From the NCBI GenBank assembly GCA_023140455.1, contig JAGLLQ010000195.1, positions 1 to 15,758 of the forward strand: a DNA stretch of 15,758 nucleotides, written 5' to 3'. This document shows positions 8,076-15,620 of the stretch, in pieces. Every line of letters starts with the position of its first letter. Position 1 is the first letter of the stretch. Position numbers and translations under genes: made by a program. The notes beneath the pieces are model-generated. The model was not told where the DNA came from. It ran no database searches and saw nothing but the letters and a program-made list of their open reading frames with translations. The DNA comes from Desulfobacteraceae bacterium. GTDB taxonomy: Bacteria; Desulfobacterota; Desulfobacteria; Desulfobacterales; Desulfobacteraceae.

Positions 8076-11000
8076 GTGGAAAGTTTTTATGGAAGAAAAA
8101 ATGAAATGGGCAAACTTGATGCTGCTTTTAGTCAGGTCAGAAAAGGTAAGATTAAAACTGTTCTGATTACAGGTCCAAGTGGTGTGGGTAAGACAGCCCT
8201 TGTATCACAATTTGCCCACAACGCTGAAAAAAATGGGGCAATATTCATTCGTTCCAAAGCTGACACAATGCATACCAACACACCATATGCAGCAATTTCT
8301 ATATGCATGGGTATTTTCATCAAAAAGATGATTGCTGAAAACCCAGGCAGCATTAGCAAAATGAAAAAAATTATATTTACAGGTCTTAATAATAATATAT
8401 CTTATGCAATCTCATTAGTTCCTGAGCTTAAATATCTTTTTGAGTCCACAATTTATTCTGAATCATATGTTGGAAAACAGGAGGAAGTGAACCCAAACCT
8501 GTTATTGTTGTCTCTTCTTGAAGCCTTTGTTAATCTTCACAAACCAATTATCCTGTTTCTGGATGATCTTCAATGGATAGATACAGCCACAGTTACTTTT
8601 TTAAAACATCTTGCTCTCAATGGCTTTGTTTCGGGCATACTGCTTGTTATGTCCCATCGCAGTTCAGAAACAGAAGATAATAATAATCTAAAAACAATGC
8701 CTGCTCTATATCATAATTCAGAAAATACTCTGCTTATAGAGCTTGCAGGGCTACCTAAAAGAGATATTAAAAACTATCTTAAGAATTTGTTGAAAACCAG
8801 GCAAAACCTTACACCTCTTTCTGATATCTGCCATCAAAAGACTGCTGGTAATCCTTTTTATCTAACTCGTATGGTAGAAAAATTGCTTGCAAAAGAAGCC
8901 ATTAGTAAAATTGAAAAAGAATGGGTATATGACATATCATTTATCAGCACCCTTATGCCATCAGAAAATGTAGCTGATCTGGTCATTGACAAAATACATC
9001 TTCTTTCTTTAGAATCAATTTTACTTCTAAAACATGCCTCTTGCCAGCAAAGTGATATTTCAATAAAACTTCTTCAAATTACATCCGGATTTGCATTTGA
9101 AAAAATAGAAGCCTTGTTGTGGAAACCTTTGCAATTAAACTTTATCCAAAAAAAAGAAAAAGATTATCTTTTTTCCCACGACAAAATACTTGAAGCTCTT
9201 GAAAGCCTTCTGACTAATAATGAAAAAATAGTTATACATAAAAGAATAGGTCAATTCTATCTTGTATACCATGATAAAGAGCAGCTAAGTTATAATATCT
9301 TTACTATTTTGTATCACTATTCTTTTTATTACAACACAATTTCAGACCTGCAAGTTAAAAAAGAGATGACTTTTCTTTATCTAATGGCAGGAAAACAAGC
9401 ACAAAGTCAAACAGCTCATGCCCAAGCTTTAAAATATTTCATTACCGGTAAAAATCATTGGCCCGGTGATATCTGGAAAGAAAACTATGAGCTTGCTCTC
9501 AATTTCTGTAACCATGCAGCCCAATGCTCATATCTATCCGGGCAACTGGAAATAACAAGAAATTTTTTTACTGAAGTTGGAACCAATGCAGTTTCATTTT
9601 CAGATCAACTGCCCATTGAAATGATTAAAATCACCTATTATTCTACTGAAACAAAACCAGAAAAATCCTTGAAAATCGGGCTTAATATCTTAAAACATCT
9701 AGGGGTCAATCTCTCTGACAACCCGTCTGATTTTACTATCCTTTCTGCTATCTTAAAAAACTGGATTCGTTTTATTGTAAGCCGGCAGACCATTCGGACG
9801 ACAAAACAAATGAACATAGATACAAAAGCATACAAAATAGTCAAATGTATTAGTGCTCTTGGACCCATAGCAATAACCCTGTCGCCTAAAAAACTTCTCC
9901 CTTTAACTATTTCCACCGGGTTTGGCTTGTCTCTAAAACATGGAAACTTTGATGAAAGCTCTTTTTTCTATGTTGTCTTTGGTATGATCCTCAACAAGCT
10001 TACAGGTTCAGTTAAATGGGGTCGAAAACTTCGAGCCATTGCCAAAGAGATTAACCAAAAATACAAAAATGATAAGTTAAAAGGCAAGGAGATGTTTCTG
10101 GCAAATGCCTTTCTTGATCACTGGGACAAACCGCTCCTTGAGAGTTCACAAGCATTTGAAAAGGCAGAACAGTTTTGTCTGCGCAATGGTGAGTATCAAT
10201 ATTATGCTTATAACACCTTTTTTGGTCTGAATTGCTTAATGATTAATGGAACACCTCTTGAATCTATACGCAAAAAGCTAATACACAAAAAACCGATTTT
10301 TGAACGGCTCAACAACCAATATGCACTGACAATGTCAGGCATTATAAACCAAACTATTTCTAATTTTCAGACGGGAACAGACAAACCATGGGTTCTGGAA
10401 GGTGTGTTTTTTAATGAAACAAAACAAAAGACTGATTTAAAAAATATCATAACTGATTTAAATTTATACAAATTCTGCTCCGCTTTTTTTTGTGGGAGAA
10501 TGGATATTGCTTATGACATAAAAAAAACTCTTAAACAATTAATTGAAAACAGTTCTGGAACTCCAACCTATTATTATTTTTATTTCCTGACAACTCTTGT
10601 GGATACTTCAGAGGGGAAATCCAAAAAAACAATAGAAAAACGCCTCAGACAACTTAAAAAATATGCTTTGTATAACAGAGAGGTATATCAGAGTAAATAC
10701 CTTATTGCCCGTGGAGAATTTCTGAGGCTTAAAGGTGACCTTGATACAGCGGCAAAACTATATACTGAGGCGGCGGCAGAAGCAAAAATAACCTCTTCAC
10801 TGTATGAACAGGCATTTGCCATTGAAAGGCTTGGTGTTATCGCTAAACAAAAAGAAAACAATGCAGAAGCTGATGATTATTTTAAAAAGGCAGTGGATCT
10901 ATATAAAGAATGGGGGCTGATATGGAAGCATGGGCTTTTTGATACGAGGGGGAAAAATGATGAAAATAATAATAAAGAAAAACGGTATTCAGACCTGTAT

Positions 11001-11849
11001 AATAAAGGACGTACCGGGCTTTTATCTTTCCTGGAAAAAGAAACCATCTCCTGTTCTTCTTTTGAAATAATTGATAAAACTCTTTACTTAATGCAAGAGA
11101 TCACCAACGCAGATTGTGTTCATGTTATAATAAAAATTACTGACAAATGGAAAAGCATTATTAATATAAAAGATCACAATATCAACAGACCTGTTGTCTT
11201 TACTGATTTACCTGAAAAAATTCTTACTTTTGCTGAAGCTACACAAGAAGCGCTTGTTGTAGATGAAAAAAATATAAGCACACAACTGTTTGATACATTT
11301 TATTTGCAAAAATATAGGCCTTTATCCTTTATATTAATTCCTTGTGGCAAAAAAAAGTGTGTCTATTTTGAAAATTATTCTAAAAAAATAGACTTAAAAA
11401 CTTTAACAATGCTTGTTAAATATATTTTTTCAAAAATAAATATGAATGAATTCCCAATTCAGAAAACATCTAAAACCAAAAAAACTAATATTAAACATCT
11501 TCATGAATATTGCGAGAAACTACAACAATACATGATGGCCACAAAAAGATATAAAAAAATGGATTTGAGTCTTAAAACTCTTTCCATGGATATTCAGATA
11601 CCTCAACGAACTATTACCGATGCCACCAACAAATGCCTGGGGCAAAATTTTCATTCTTTTGTCAACAGCTATCGTATTGAGGAAGTCAAACAAATGTTGA
11701 AAAACCCGGAAAACAGTAAACAACCTATTTTGGATATCGCTTTTGCTGCTGGCTTCAGCTCTAAATCATCATTTAATGATATTTTTAAAAAAAACGTTGG
11801 TACAACACCTACAAAATTTCGAGCTGCTAATGTATTACAAAATAAATAG
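8076..11849 (+). CDS. Large AAA-ATPase / helical-repeat / GAF-like / AraC transcriptional regulator
   Basis: A 1257-residue signal-integrating transcription factor. The N-terminus (FYGRKNEM) opens an AAA_16/STAND-type ATPase: Walker A GPSGVGKT at 33-40, Walker B LFLDDLQW at 160-167. Residues about 300-960 are helical TPR-like repeats, as in MalT and PknK-type proteins. Residues about 985-1125 resemble the GAF domain of PknK-like hybrid proteins (RPLSFILIP from 1081, then CVYFEN). Residues about 1150-1250 are an AraC helix-turn-helix pair: first helix-turn-helix near 1164-1190, second with LDIAFAAGFSSKSSFNDIF from 1219, ending GTTPTKFRA. There is no kinase domain. The GTG start at 8076 is supported by AAAGG about 6 nt upstream and by the family-typical N-terminus. 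It is transcribed away from the secretion operon and is its probable regulator (inference). The ligand is unknown. Confidence 0.9.
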   Translation: MESFYGRKNEMGKLDAAFSQVRKGKIKTVLITGPSGVGKTALVSQFAHNAEKNGAIFIRSKADTMHTNTPYAAISICMGIFIKKMIAENPGSISKMKKIIFTGLNNNISYAISLVPELKYLFESTIYSESYVGKQEEVNPNLLLLSLLEAFVNLHKPIILFLDDLQWIDTATVTFLKHLALNGFVSGILLVMSHRSSETEDNNNLKTMPALYHNSENTLLIELAGLPKRDIKNYLKNLLKTRQNLTPLSDICHQKTAGNPFYLTRMVEKLLAKEAISKIEKEWVYDISFISTLMPSENVADLVIDKIHLLSLESILLLKHASCQQSDISIKLLQITSGFAFEKIEALLWKPLQLNFIQKKEKDYLFSHDKILEALESLLTNNEKIVIHKRIGQFYLVYHDKEQLSYNIFTILYHYSFYYNTISDLQVKKEMTFLYLMAGKQAQSQTAHAQALKYFITGKNHWPGDIWKENYELALNFCNHAAQCSYLSGQLEITRNFFTEVGTNAVSFSDQLPIEMIKITYYSTETKPEKSLKIGLNILKHLGVNLSDNPSDFTILSAILKNWIRFIVSRQTIRTTKQMNIDTKAYKIVKCISALGPIAITLSPKKLLPLTISTGFGLSLKHGNFDESSFFYVVFGMILNKLTGSVKWGRKLRAIAKEINQKYKNDKLKGKEMFLANAFLDHWDKPLLESSQAFEKAEQFCLRNGEYQYYAYNTFFGLNCLMINGTPLESIRKKLIHKKPIFERLNNQYALTMSGIINQTISNFQTGTDKPWVLEGVFFNETKQKTDLKNIITDLNLYKFCSAFFCGRMDIAYDIKKTLKQLIENSSGTPTYYYFYFLTTLVDTSEGKSKKTIEKRLRQLKKYALYNREVYQSKYLIARGEFLRLKGDLDTAAKLYTEAAAEAKITSSLYEQAFAIERLGVIAKQKENNAEADDYFKKAVDLYKEWGLIWKHGLFDTRGKNDENNNKEKRYSDLYNKGRTGLLSFLEKETISCSSFEIIDKTLYLMQEITNADCVHVIIKITDKWKSIINIKDHNINRPVVFTDLPEKILTFAEATQEALVVDEKNISTQLFDTFYLQKYRPLSFILIPCGKKKCVYFENYSKKIDLKTLTMLVKYIFSKINMNEFPIQKTSKTKKTNIKHLHEYCEKLQQYMMATKRYKKMDLSLKTLSMDIQIPQRTITDATNKCLGQNFHSFVNSYRIEEVKQMLKNPENSKQPILDIAFAAGFSSKSSFNDIFKKNVGTTPTKFRAANVLQNK

Positions 11850-11923
11850 TAACTATTCCAAAGTACTGTTTTCATCCAAGCTATTAAGTTAATCACACCT
11901 TTCGGTTAAGAATTATATTATTA

Positions 11924-11952
11924 TTGACCAAAGTGAATAAAAACTATAAAAA
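11924..11952 (+). promoter_or_regulatory. Possible promoter of the MoaD-like gene
   Basis: TTGACC (11924-11929) precedes TATAAA (11945-11950) with a short 15-nt spacer, or TAAAAA (11947-11952) with 17 nt. The leader to the ATG at 11988 would be about 30 nt. The site makes independent transcription from the upstream regulator plausible. Confidence 0.35.
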
Positions 11953-11987
11953 TGAAAATTTAAACTTTTAATAAGGAAATGTAGAAG

Positions 11988-12260
11988 ATGGGCGTTGAAA
12001 TAAATATTCACCTGACACATCGACAGCATACAGATAATAAAAAGAGTGTTATTGTTGAAGGAAAGACTATTGGTGAAGCAATTAACAATCTATGCATAAA
12101 ATATCCGGGGTTAAAACCTGACCTGTTTGATGATAAAGGCAATCTTTTAAACCATATTGAAATATATCTAAATAGCGAAAGCGCGTATCCTGATGAACTT
12201 AAAAAGATTACAAAAAATGATGACATAATCCATATAACTGCAATTTTTGCAGGAGGATAG
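11988..12260 (+). CDS. MoaD/ThiS/CysO-like ubiquitin-fold sulfur carrier
   Basis: A 90-residue beta-grasp protein ending in the diagnostic AIFAGG. The C-terminal Gly-Gly is where an E1-like enzyme adenylates the protein and where sulfur is loaded as a thiocarboxylate. The middle shows the family pattern: VEGKTIGEAINNL, then KYPGLKP, DDKGNLL and EIYLN. This is closest in look to the CysO/archaeal MoaD-type branch. AAGGA lies about 10 nt before the ATG. No MoeB/ThiF activating enzyme, MoaE, ThiG or cysteine synthase partner lies in the window, so the pathway (molybdopterin, thiamin, cysteine or tungstopterin) cannot be assigned. It is 138 nt downstream of the large regulator, probably with its own promoter. 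Confidence 0.85.
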   Translation: MGVEINIHLTHRQHTDNKKSVIVEGKTIGEAINNLCIKYPGLKPDLFDDKGNLLNHIEIYLNSESAYPDELKKITKNDDIIHITAIFAGG

Positions 12261-12303
12261 AACTGGAAGATAAAATAGAAAATTAAAACAAGACTATTTT
12301 TTA

Positions 12304-12331
12304 TTGACTTTATTTATAGAAAAATTATATC
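12304..12331 (+). promoter_or_regulatory. Sigma70-like promoter of the DUF2914 gene
   Basis: TTGACT (12304-12309) is followed after 16 nt by TATATC (12326-12331). The -35 matches five of six and the -10 four of six consensus positions. The leader would be about 60 nt, with TGGAG 7 nt before the ATG at 12398. Confidence 0.4.
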
Positions 12332-12397
12332 TTTTTTTAAGATTATTATAAAAAAATGCTGTTTTTCAATAATTAACGTGCTAAATGGAGATAAAAA

Positions 12398-12817
12398 ATG
12401 AAAAGAATCTTTTATCAAACAGGATTTTCATTTGTTTTTATTACAGTATTGTTTGTTAGTCCTTTAATTGCTCAAGCTGAAAACAAATCCCCTCTCACTG
12501 TTTTCCGTTCTTCTGTCTGCTATAACATAGTTGAACATGAACCCTTAGATATTGGAACAACTTTTACTAATGATGTTAACAAATTATACTGCTTTTCTGA
12601 AATCATGGGAGCAAAAACAAATACCCATATAACACATGTCTGGTACTATATGGGAGCTGAGCGTGCCAGAAAGCAATTAAGAGTTCATGGAACAAGATGG
12701 CGTACTTATTCTTCCAAACTTATTCAAAGCTATGAAACCGGTAACTGGGAGATTAAGATCATTGACGCAGAAGGAAAGCTCTTAAAGGTTCTCAAATTTA
12801 ATATTACACCGAAATAA
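12398..12817 (+). CDS. Secreted DUF2914-family protein
   Basis: A 139-residue exported protein of unknown function. Residues 1-27 are a signal peptide (hydrophobic core 9-24, probable cleavage after AQA before ENK). The mature part of about 112 residues carries the DUF2914 hallmarks: FTNDVNKLYCFSEI (56-69), THVWYYMG (79-86), WRTYSSK (101-107), GNWEIKIID (115-123) and a C-terminal LKFNI strand. C41 and C65 are both in the exported part and could form a disulfide. The family is frequent in Desulfobacterota and other Proteobacteria, usually as a periplasmic beta-sandwich-like domain. The start is set by GGAG 7 nt before the ATG. The gene ends 10 bp from the convergent AIM24 gene with no visible terminator between. 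Confidence 0.88.
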   Translation: MKRIFYQTGFSFVFITVLFVSPLIAQAENKSPLTVFRSSVCYNIVEHEPLDIGTTFTNDVNKLYCFSEIMGAKTNTHITHVWYYMGAERARKQLRVHGTRWRTYSSKLIQSYETGNWEIKIIDAEGKLLKVLKFNITPK

Positions 12818-12827
12818 TAAAAAAGAG

Positions 12828-13637
12828 CTATCCCTGCATATAAACTTCTTCATAGGGTTGAACCACAACAAAGCCTTTTCCTGAAAATTTCATCTGAATT
12901 GATTCGCCACTTCCACGCCCAAGAAAAGTTTTAAAAGAAATATCTGTTTTCAATTCAGGCTCAAGGTTGGCAGACCAGGCTACTGTCGCGTTGGGGTCTG
13001 TAATAACGGGGTTTTCAGGAGTAACTTCCAATGTAAGTGGATCATGGTGCGTTGTAATCGCTATCATACCCTTACCTGAAAGTTTTACATTAAAAAGCCC
13101 GCCAGATAACATTCCTGCAACTTTTTTCAACATGGTAATATCCCAATTGATTTCTGACTCAAAAGCAAGAAGGTCGTTTCCATTAACAGTTATTGTGTCA
13201 TTATCAATATAAATTACAGAAACTTTTTTCCCCATATCAGCAAGATATAAAGCTCCCTGCCCTTCAGCTTTTGTAAGCTTTGCACCTTCTCCGCTTACAG
13301 TTTTTTTTAACAATTTTCCTATTCCATGTTCAAGCACACCTTCACGGATAAATTTAATATCACCTTTGTATGCAATCATTGATCCCATTTTAGTCCAGAC
13401 CGAACCGTCAAGATTTATTTCAAGCATATTATTGCTCTCAAGCTCAAAAAGGCCCTCGCCCTTATCCTTCTGAGCTGTTCTTTTAACAAATTCTGATACA
13501 GAATATCGATTTACGCCCCCTGTAGCAGCTTCTTTAATCTTAATTATTTCCTTACATCTGGGGCATTTGACAGTTTTGCCGGCATATTTTGAAGGAACCT
13601 CTTTTTCAAACCCGCAACTTTTACATGATAGCATCAT
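12828..13637 (-). CDS. Zinc-ribbon plus AIM24 (DUF124) family protein
   Basis: A 269-residue cytoplasmic-looking protein. The N-terminus is an MJ0042-type zinc ribbon: C5xxC8 and C25xxC28 flank a Lys/Gly-rich loop and would hold one zinc. A linker of about 30 residues follows. From about residue 60 to the end is an AIM24/TIGR00266-like double-stranded beta-helix: repeated Gly-turn beta segments such as GEGLFELE, LLKKTVSGEGA, GALYLAD, LLAFESEINWD, GLFNVKLSGKGMIAITTH and QMKFSGKGFVVVQP. I start at the ATG at 13637, because GGAGG ends 8 nt upstream. A TTG five codons earlier overlaps that site and is unlikely. AIM24 proteins have no firm biochemical role in bacteria; the fold suggests binding or scaffolding. 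It lies 28 nt downstream of the LysR gene and may be co-transcribed with it. Confidence 0.85.
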   Translation of the reverse strand: MMLSCKSCGFEKEVPSKYAGKTVKCPRCKEIIKIKEAATGGVNRYSVSEFVKRTAQKDKGEGLFELESNNMLEINLDGSVWTKMGSMIAYKGDIKFIREGVLEHGIGKLLKKTVSGEGAKLTKAEGQGALYLADMGKKVSVIYIDNDTITVNGNDLLAFESEINWDITMLKKVAGMLSGGLFNVKLSGKGMIAITTHHDPLTLEVTPENPVITDPNATVAWSANLEPELKTDISFKTFLGRGSGESIQMKFSGKGFVVVQPYEEVYMQG

Positions 13638-13665
13638 AATTCTTACCTCCAACTATTTTGTTTAT

Positions 13666-14622
13666 TCAATAAACATTTAAATACTTTTTTGCTGTTCCTG
13701 TACGCAAAATATCTTCTTTAAAATATTTTAAAAATGCTTTTTCAGTATATGTAGGGATTTTATCCTGGAGTAAAACCAGTGAAATTTTATTTATAACATC
13801 TTTTTGAGGCATTTTTATTGGAATAATATTTTTCTTTTTTATCTCCTTTTGCACAATATGAGATGCAATAACACCCAATCCAATATTGTTCTTTATCCCA
13901 GTAATCACAGCCTGATGACTGTCCACTGTCATTACTCTGTTAAGATTTTTTACTGAAAATTTATTAAAATGATATTTAAACCAGTTTCTTAGAGTTAAAG
14001 ATGTTCTTTGATAGGAAATATACTCTTTTGCTGCAAGGTTTTTAAAAGAATGGTCTTTATTTATTTCTCTTTCATAATATTCTTTTGAACATGCAAGAAT
14101 AACCTTTTCTTCAATTAAAGGCTCAATACTGTATATACCAAAATCTCCAAACAATTGCTCTTTTGTTAAAAAAGCATCAACAAGTCCAAAATCAAGCTCT
14201 CCATTTCCTATCATGGGAAAAATTTCTTCAGGACCTCCAAGTTTTAAAGAAAATATAACCTCGGGATATATTTCTCTAAACCTTGCAATTATACCGGGAA
14301 AATATGATTTTCCAAATTCAATGGGTGATCCTATTTTTAAAAGCCCGGAAGGTTTTTGCCTTGCCTGTTTAATACTCTTTATCCCTTCTTTTAAATCATT
14401 AATAAAAGGCTCAACTATATTAAATAATTGTTCTCCTGCTGATGTTGGGACCAATTTTTTATGAAGTCTTGTAAATAAAGGTATCTTTAATTCATATTCA
14501 AGCTTGGAAAGGCTCTGACTCACAGCTGACGAAGTAATGTTTAATTCGTTGGCAGCTGCAGCAACGCTTTTTAAAGAAAAAATATAATAAAAAATTTTAA
14601 GTCTGTTAAAATCAGGTAGCAT
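13666..14622 (-). CDS. LysR-family transcriptional regulator
   Basis: A 318-residue regulator. Residues about 5-65 are the winged helix-turn-helix, with LKIFYYIFSLKSVAAAANEL, the recognition helix SSAVSQSLSKLEYEL and the wing IPLFTRLHKKLVPTSAG, all typical of LysR. Residues about 90-300 are the periplasmic-binding-protein-like effector domain, beginning GLLKIGSPIEFG and including LDFGLVDAFL and GIKNNIGLGVIASHIV. The effector is not predictable. The last residues are a basic tail. The ribosome site is weak. The gene diverges from a 64-codon membrane microprotein across 133 nt, the classic LysR layout, so that small gene is the first target to consider. AIM24 lies 28 nt downstream in the same direction. 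Confidence 0.93.
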   Translation of the reverse strand: MLPDFNRLKIFYYIFSLKSVAAAANELNITSSAVSQSLSKLEYELKIPLFTRLHKKLVPTSAGEQLFNIVEPFINDLKEGIKSIKQARQKPSGLLKIGSPIEFGKSYFPGIIARFREIYPEVIFSLKLGGPEEIFPMIGNGELDFGLVDAFLTKEQLFGDFGIYSIEPLIEEKVILACSKEYYEREINKDHSFKNLAAKEYISYQRTSLTLRNWFKYHFNKFSVKNLNRVMTVDSHQAVITGIKNNIGLGVIASHIVQKEIKKKNIIPIKMPQKDVINKISLVLLQDKIPTYTEKAFLKYFKEDILRTGTAKKYLNVY

Positions 14623-14626
14623 TAGT

Positions 14627-14649
14627 AATTCTTAACCTAAGCTTAAATT
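14627..14649. promoter_or_regulatory. Near-palindrome in LysR divergent region, candidate LysR box
   Basis: AATTc-TTAA, 7-nt centre, TTAA-ATT forms an interrupted dyad of the T-N11-A kind bound by LysR proteins. It sits just upstream of the LysR start, as expected for autoregulation. The pentamer CTTAA also recurs at 14631, 14642 and 14662 with spacings of 11 and 20 bp, close to one and two helical turns. Confidence 0.4.
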
Positions 14650-14657
14650 GTTTTAAT

Positions 14658-14686
14658 TTTACTTAATACCAAACCTGGTTTATATT
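14658..14686 (+). promoter_or_regulatory. Sigma70-like promoter of the 64-codon membrane microprotein
   Basis: TTTACT (14658-14663) and TATATT (14681-14686) are spaced by 17 nt. The -10 matches five of six and the -35 four of six. The third CTTAA element overlaps the -35, and the near-palindrome lies about 20 bp further upstream, where a LysR activator would bind. Confidence 0.45.
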
Positions 14687-14755
14687 ATCAACATAAAAAA
14701 GATTTTAAGGCAGACAAACTGCTTTTTAATATAAAATAATCAAAAGGAGGCTCAC

Positions 14756-14950
14756 ATGACAAATTCCATATTAAATAACATAATAATGATTTTTACATAT
14801 TTTTTTACACCTGAAGATTCAGCCACTCCAATCTGGCATGGATCTTCTTCTTACAATATTGAATATGATATAAAAGGTATTGGAGCTACAAAAGCTTTGT
14901 TCTGGGTAGGTATTTCTATGCTTTTTGTTTATCTGATTTCTTTGTTATAA
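14756..14950 (+). CDS. Small hypothetical membrane protein (64 aa)
   Basis: I do not recognise this family. The start is well supported: AAAGGAGG lies 5 nt before the ATG, the strongest ribosome site in the window, and a promoter lies about 70 nt upstream. Residues about 5-17 are hydrophobic and aromatic (ILNNIIMIFTYFF). Residues 18-43 are polar (TPEDSATPIWHGSSS, then an acidic stretch). Residues about 45-64 form a C-terminal membrane helix (ATKALFWVGISMLFVYLISLL). It could be a single-span tail-anchored or two-span microprotein, for instance an accessory subunit or regulator of a larger membrane enzyme. It diverges from the LysR gene and stands alone: the next gene is convergent. It is real by its ribosome site, promoter and hydrophobicity pattern rather than by homology. 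Confidence 0.65.
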   Translation: MTNSILNNIIMIFTYFFTPEDSATPIWHGSSSYNIEYDIKGIGATKALFWVGISMLFVYLISLL

Positions 14951-15005
14951 ACAATTATCATCTTAACTCCCCTGGGAGGCAGGCAGACATTTAAATCTGA
15001 TTAAT

Positions 15006-15587
15006 TTAAATTGAGCCTGTTTCCCTTTTTTTTTCTATTGCTTCGCGAATTGCCTGCACCTTAGGGCCATCTTCTGTCCATAGCTTACAACTGTTTAAAA
15101 TAAAATTCTTTTCTTTAATTTGCTCAATAGACTCTGGCACCGGGGTTTTATGCTTTCTTTTTTCTGTAAGCCAGCCATGTACTATCTCCTGCCCCATTAC
15201 AGTTAACAAGTGCGTAAGATGGGTGCAACCCTTTGTGGACCCCATATATTCTTTGATCTTTTTTGAAAATCCGCCCTTTATTTCAAGGCCTTCAACTTTT
15301 TTTAATACTTCAAGGGTTTCATGACATTGAGACATGGGAACATGGGGCATAAAAGCCTCTGCCTTAACAATTTTCAAAGGATTGTCATGGATTAAAAGAA
15401 AAATTTCCATGTTATGAATAAGACCCGGTGAAAGTTCTTTTTCCGTAATATCAAATACTGTTTGAAATCGTTCATCTATAAGCTTACCTGTTACAATTAA
15501 TTCTGAATCATTTACAGAGTATGTGGCAAGTTCAATATTTCTTGTGTGAATCTTTTTTTTATTTTTAATTAACTCTTTTAATTCCAT
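15006..15587 (-). CDS. DUF2889 family protein
   Basis: A 193-residue soluble protein of unknown function. It matches the DUF2889 pattern: the N-terminal HTRNIELATYSVNDSELIV strand pair, an acidic LIDERFQTVFD, HNMEIFLLIHDN near 58-69, a Pro/Cys region MPHVPMSQC (80-88), and the signature GCTHL at 120-124 with H126 nearby. C88, C121, H123 and H126 could be metal or catalytic ligands, but this is only suggested by conservation in the family. I start at the ATG at 15587, since AGAGGG lies 8 nt before it; a TTG nine codons earlier overlaps that ribosome site. It begins 33 nt after the end of the helicase gene and is probably in its operon. The small-protein gene upstream in the window is convergent. 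Confidence 0.85.
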   Translation of the reverse strand: MELKELIKNKKKIHTRNIELATYSVNDSELIVTGKLIDERFQTVFDITEKELSPGLIHNMEIFLLIHDNPLKIVKAEAFMPHVPMSQCHETLEVLKKVEGLEIKGGFSKKIKEYMGSTKGCTHLTHLLTVMGQEIVHGWLTEKRKHKTPVPESIEQIKEKNFILNSCKLWTEDGPKVQAIREAIEKKRETGSI

Positions 15588-15620
15588 TCTTATATCCCTC
15601 TGTTTATTATTCAAAAATAA

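Noticed and set aside
11889..11910. TTAATC/GGTTAA stem after the large regulator as a terminator
   Set aside because: Six pairs including a wobble and no T-tract.
12272..12303. AAAATAG/CTATTTT hairpin followed by T residues as a terminator after the MoaD-like gene
   Set aside because: The stem is 7 bp and nearly all A-T with a 15-nt loop, too weak to call as an intrinsic terminator.
12818..12827. Bidirectional terminator between the convergent DUF2914 and AIM24 genes
   Set aside because: Only 10 bp separate the stops and no stem-loop is visible; the transcripts probably overlap.
13637..13652. TTG start extending the AIM24 protein by five residues
   Set aside because: The TTG overlaps the GGAGG ribosome site that serves the ATG at 13637, and the zinc ribbon begins just after that ATG.
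15587..15614. TTG start extending the DUF2889 protein by nine residues
   Set aside because: The extension includes the AGAGGG ribosome site that fits the ATG at 15587.
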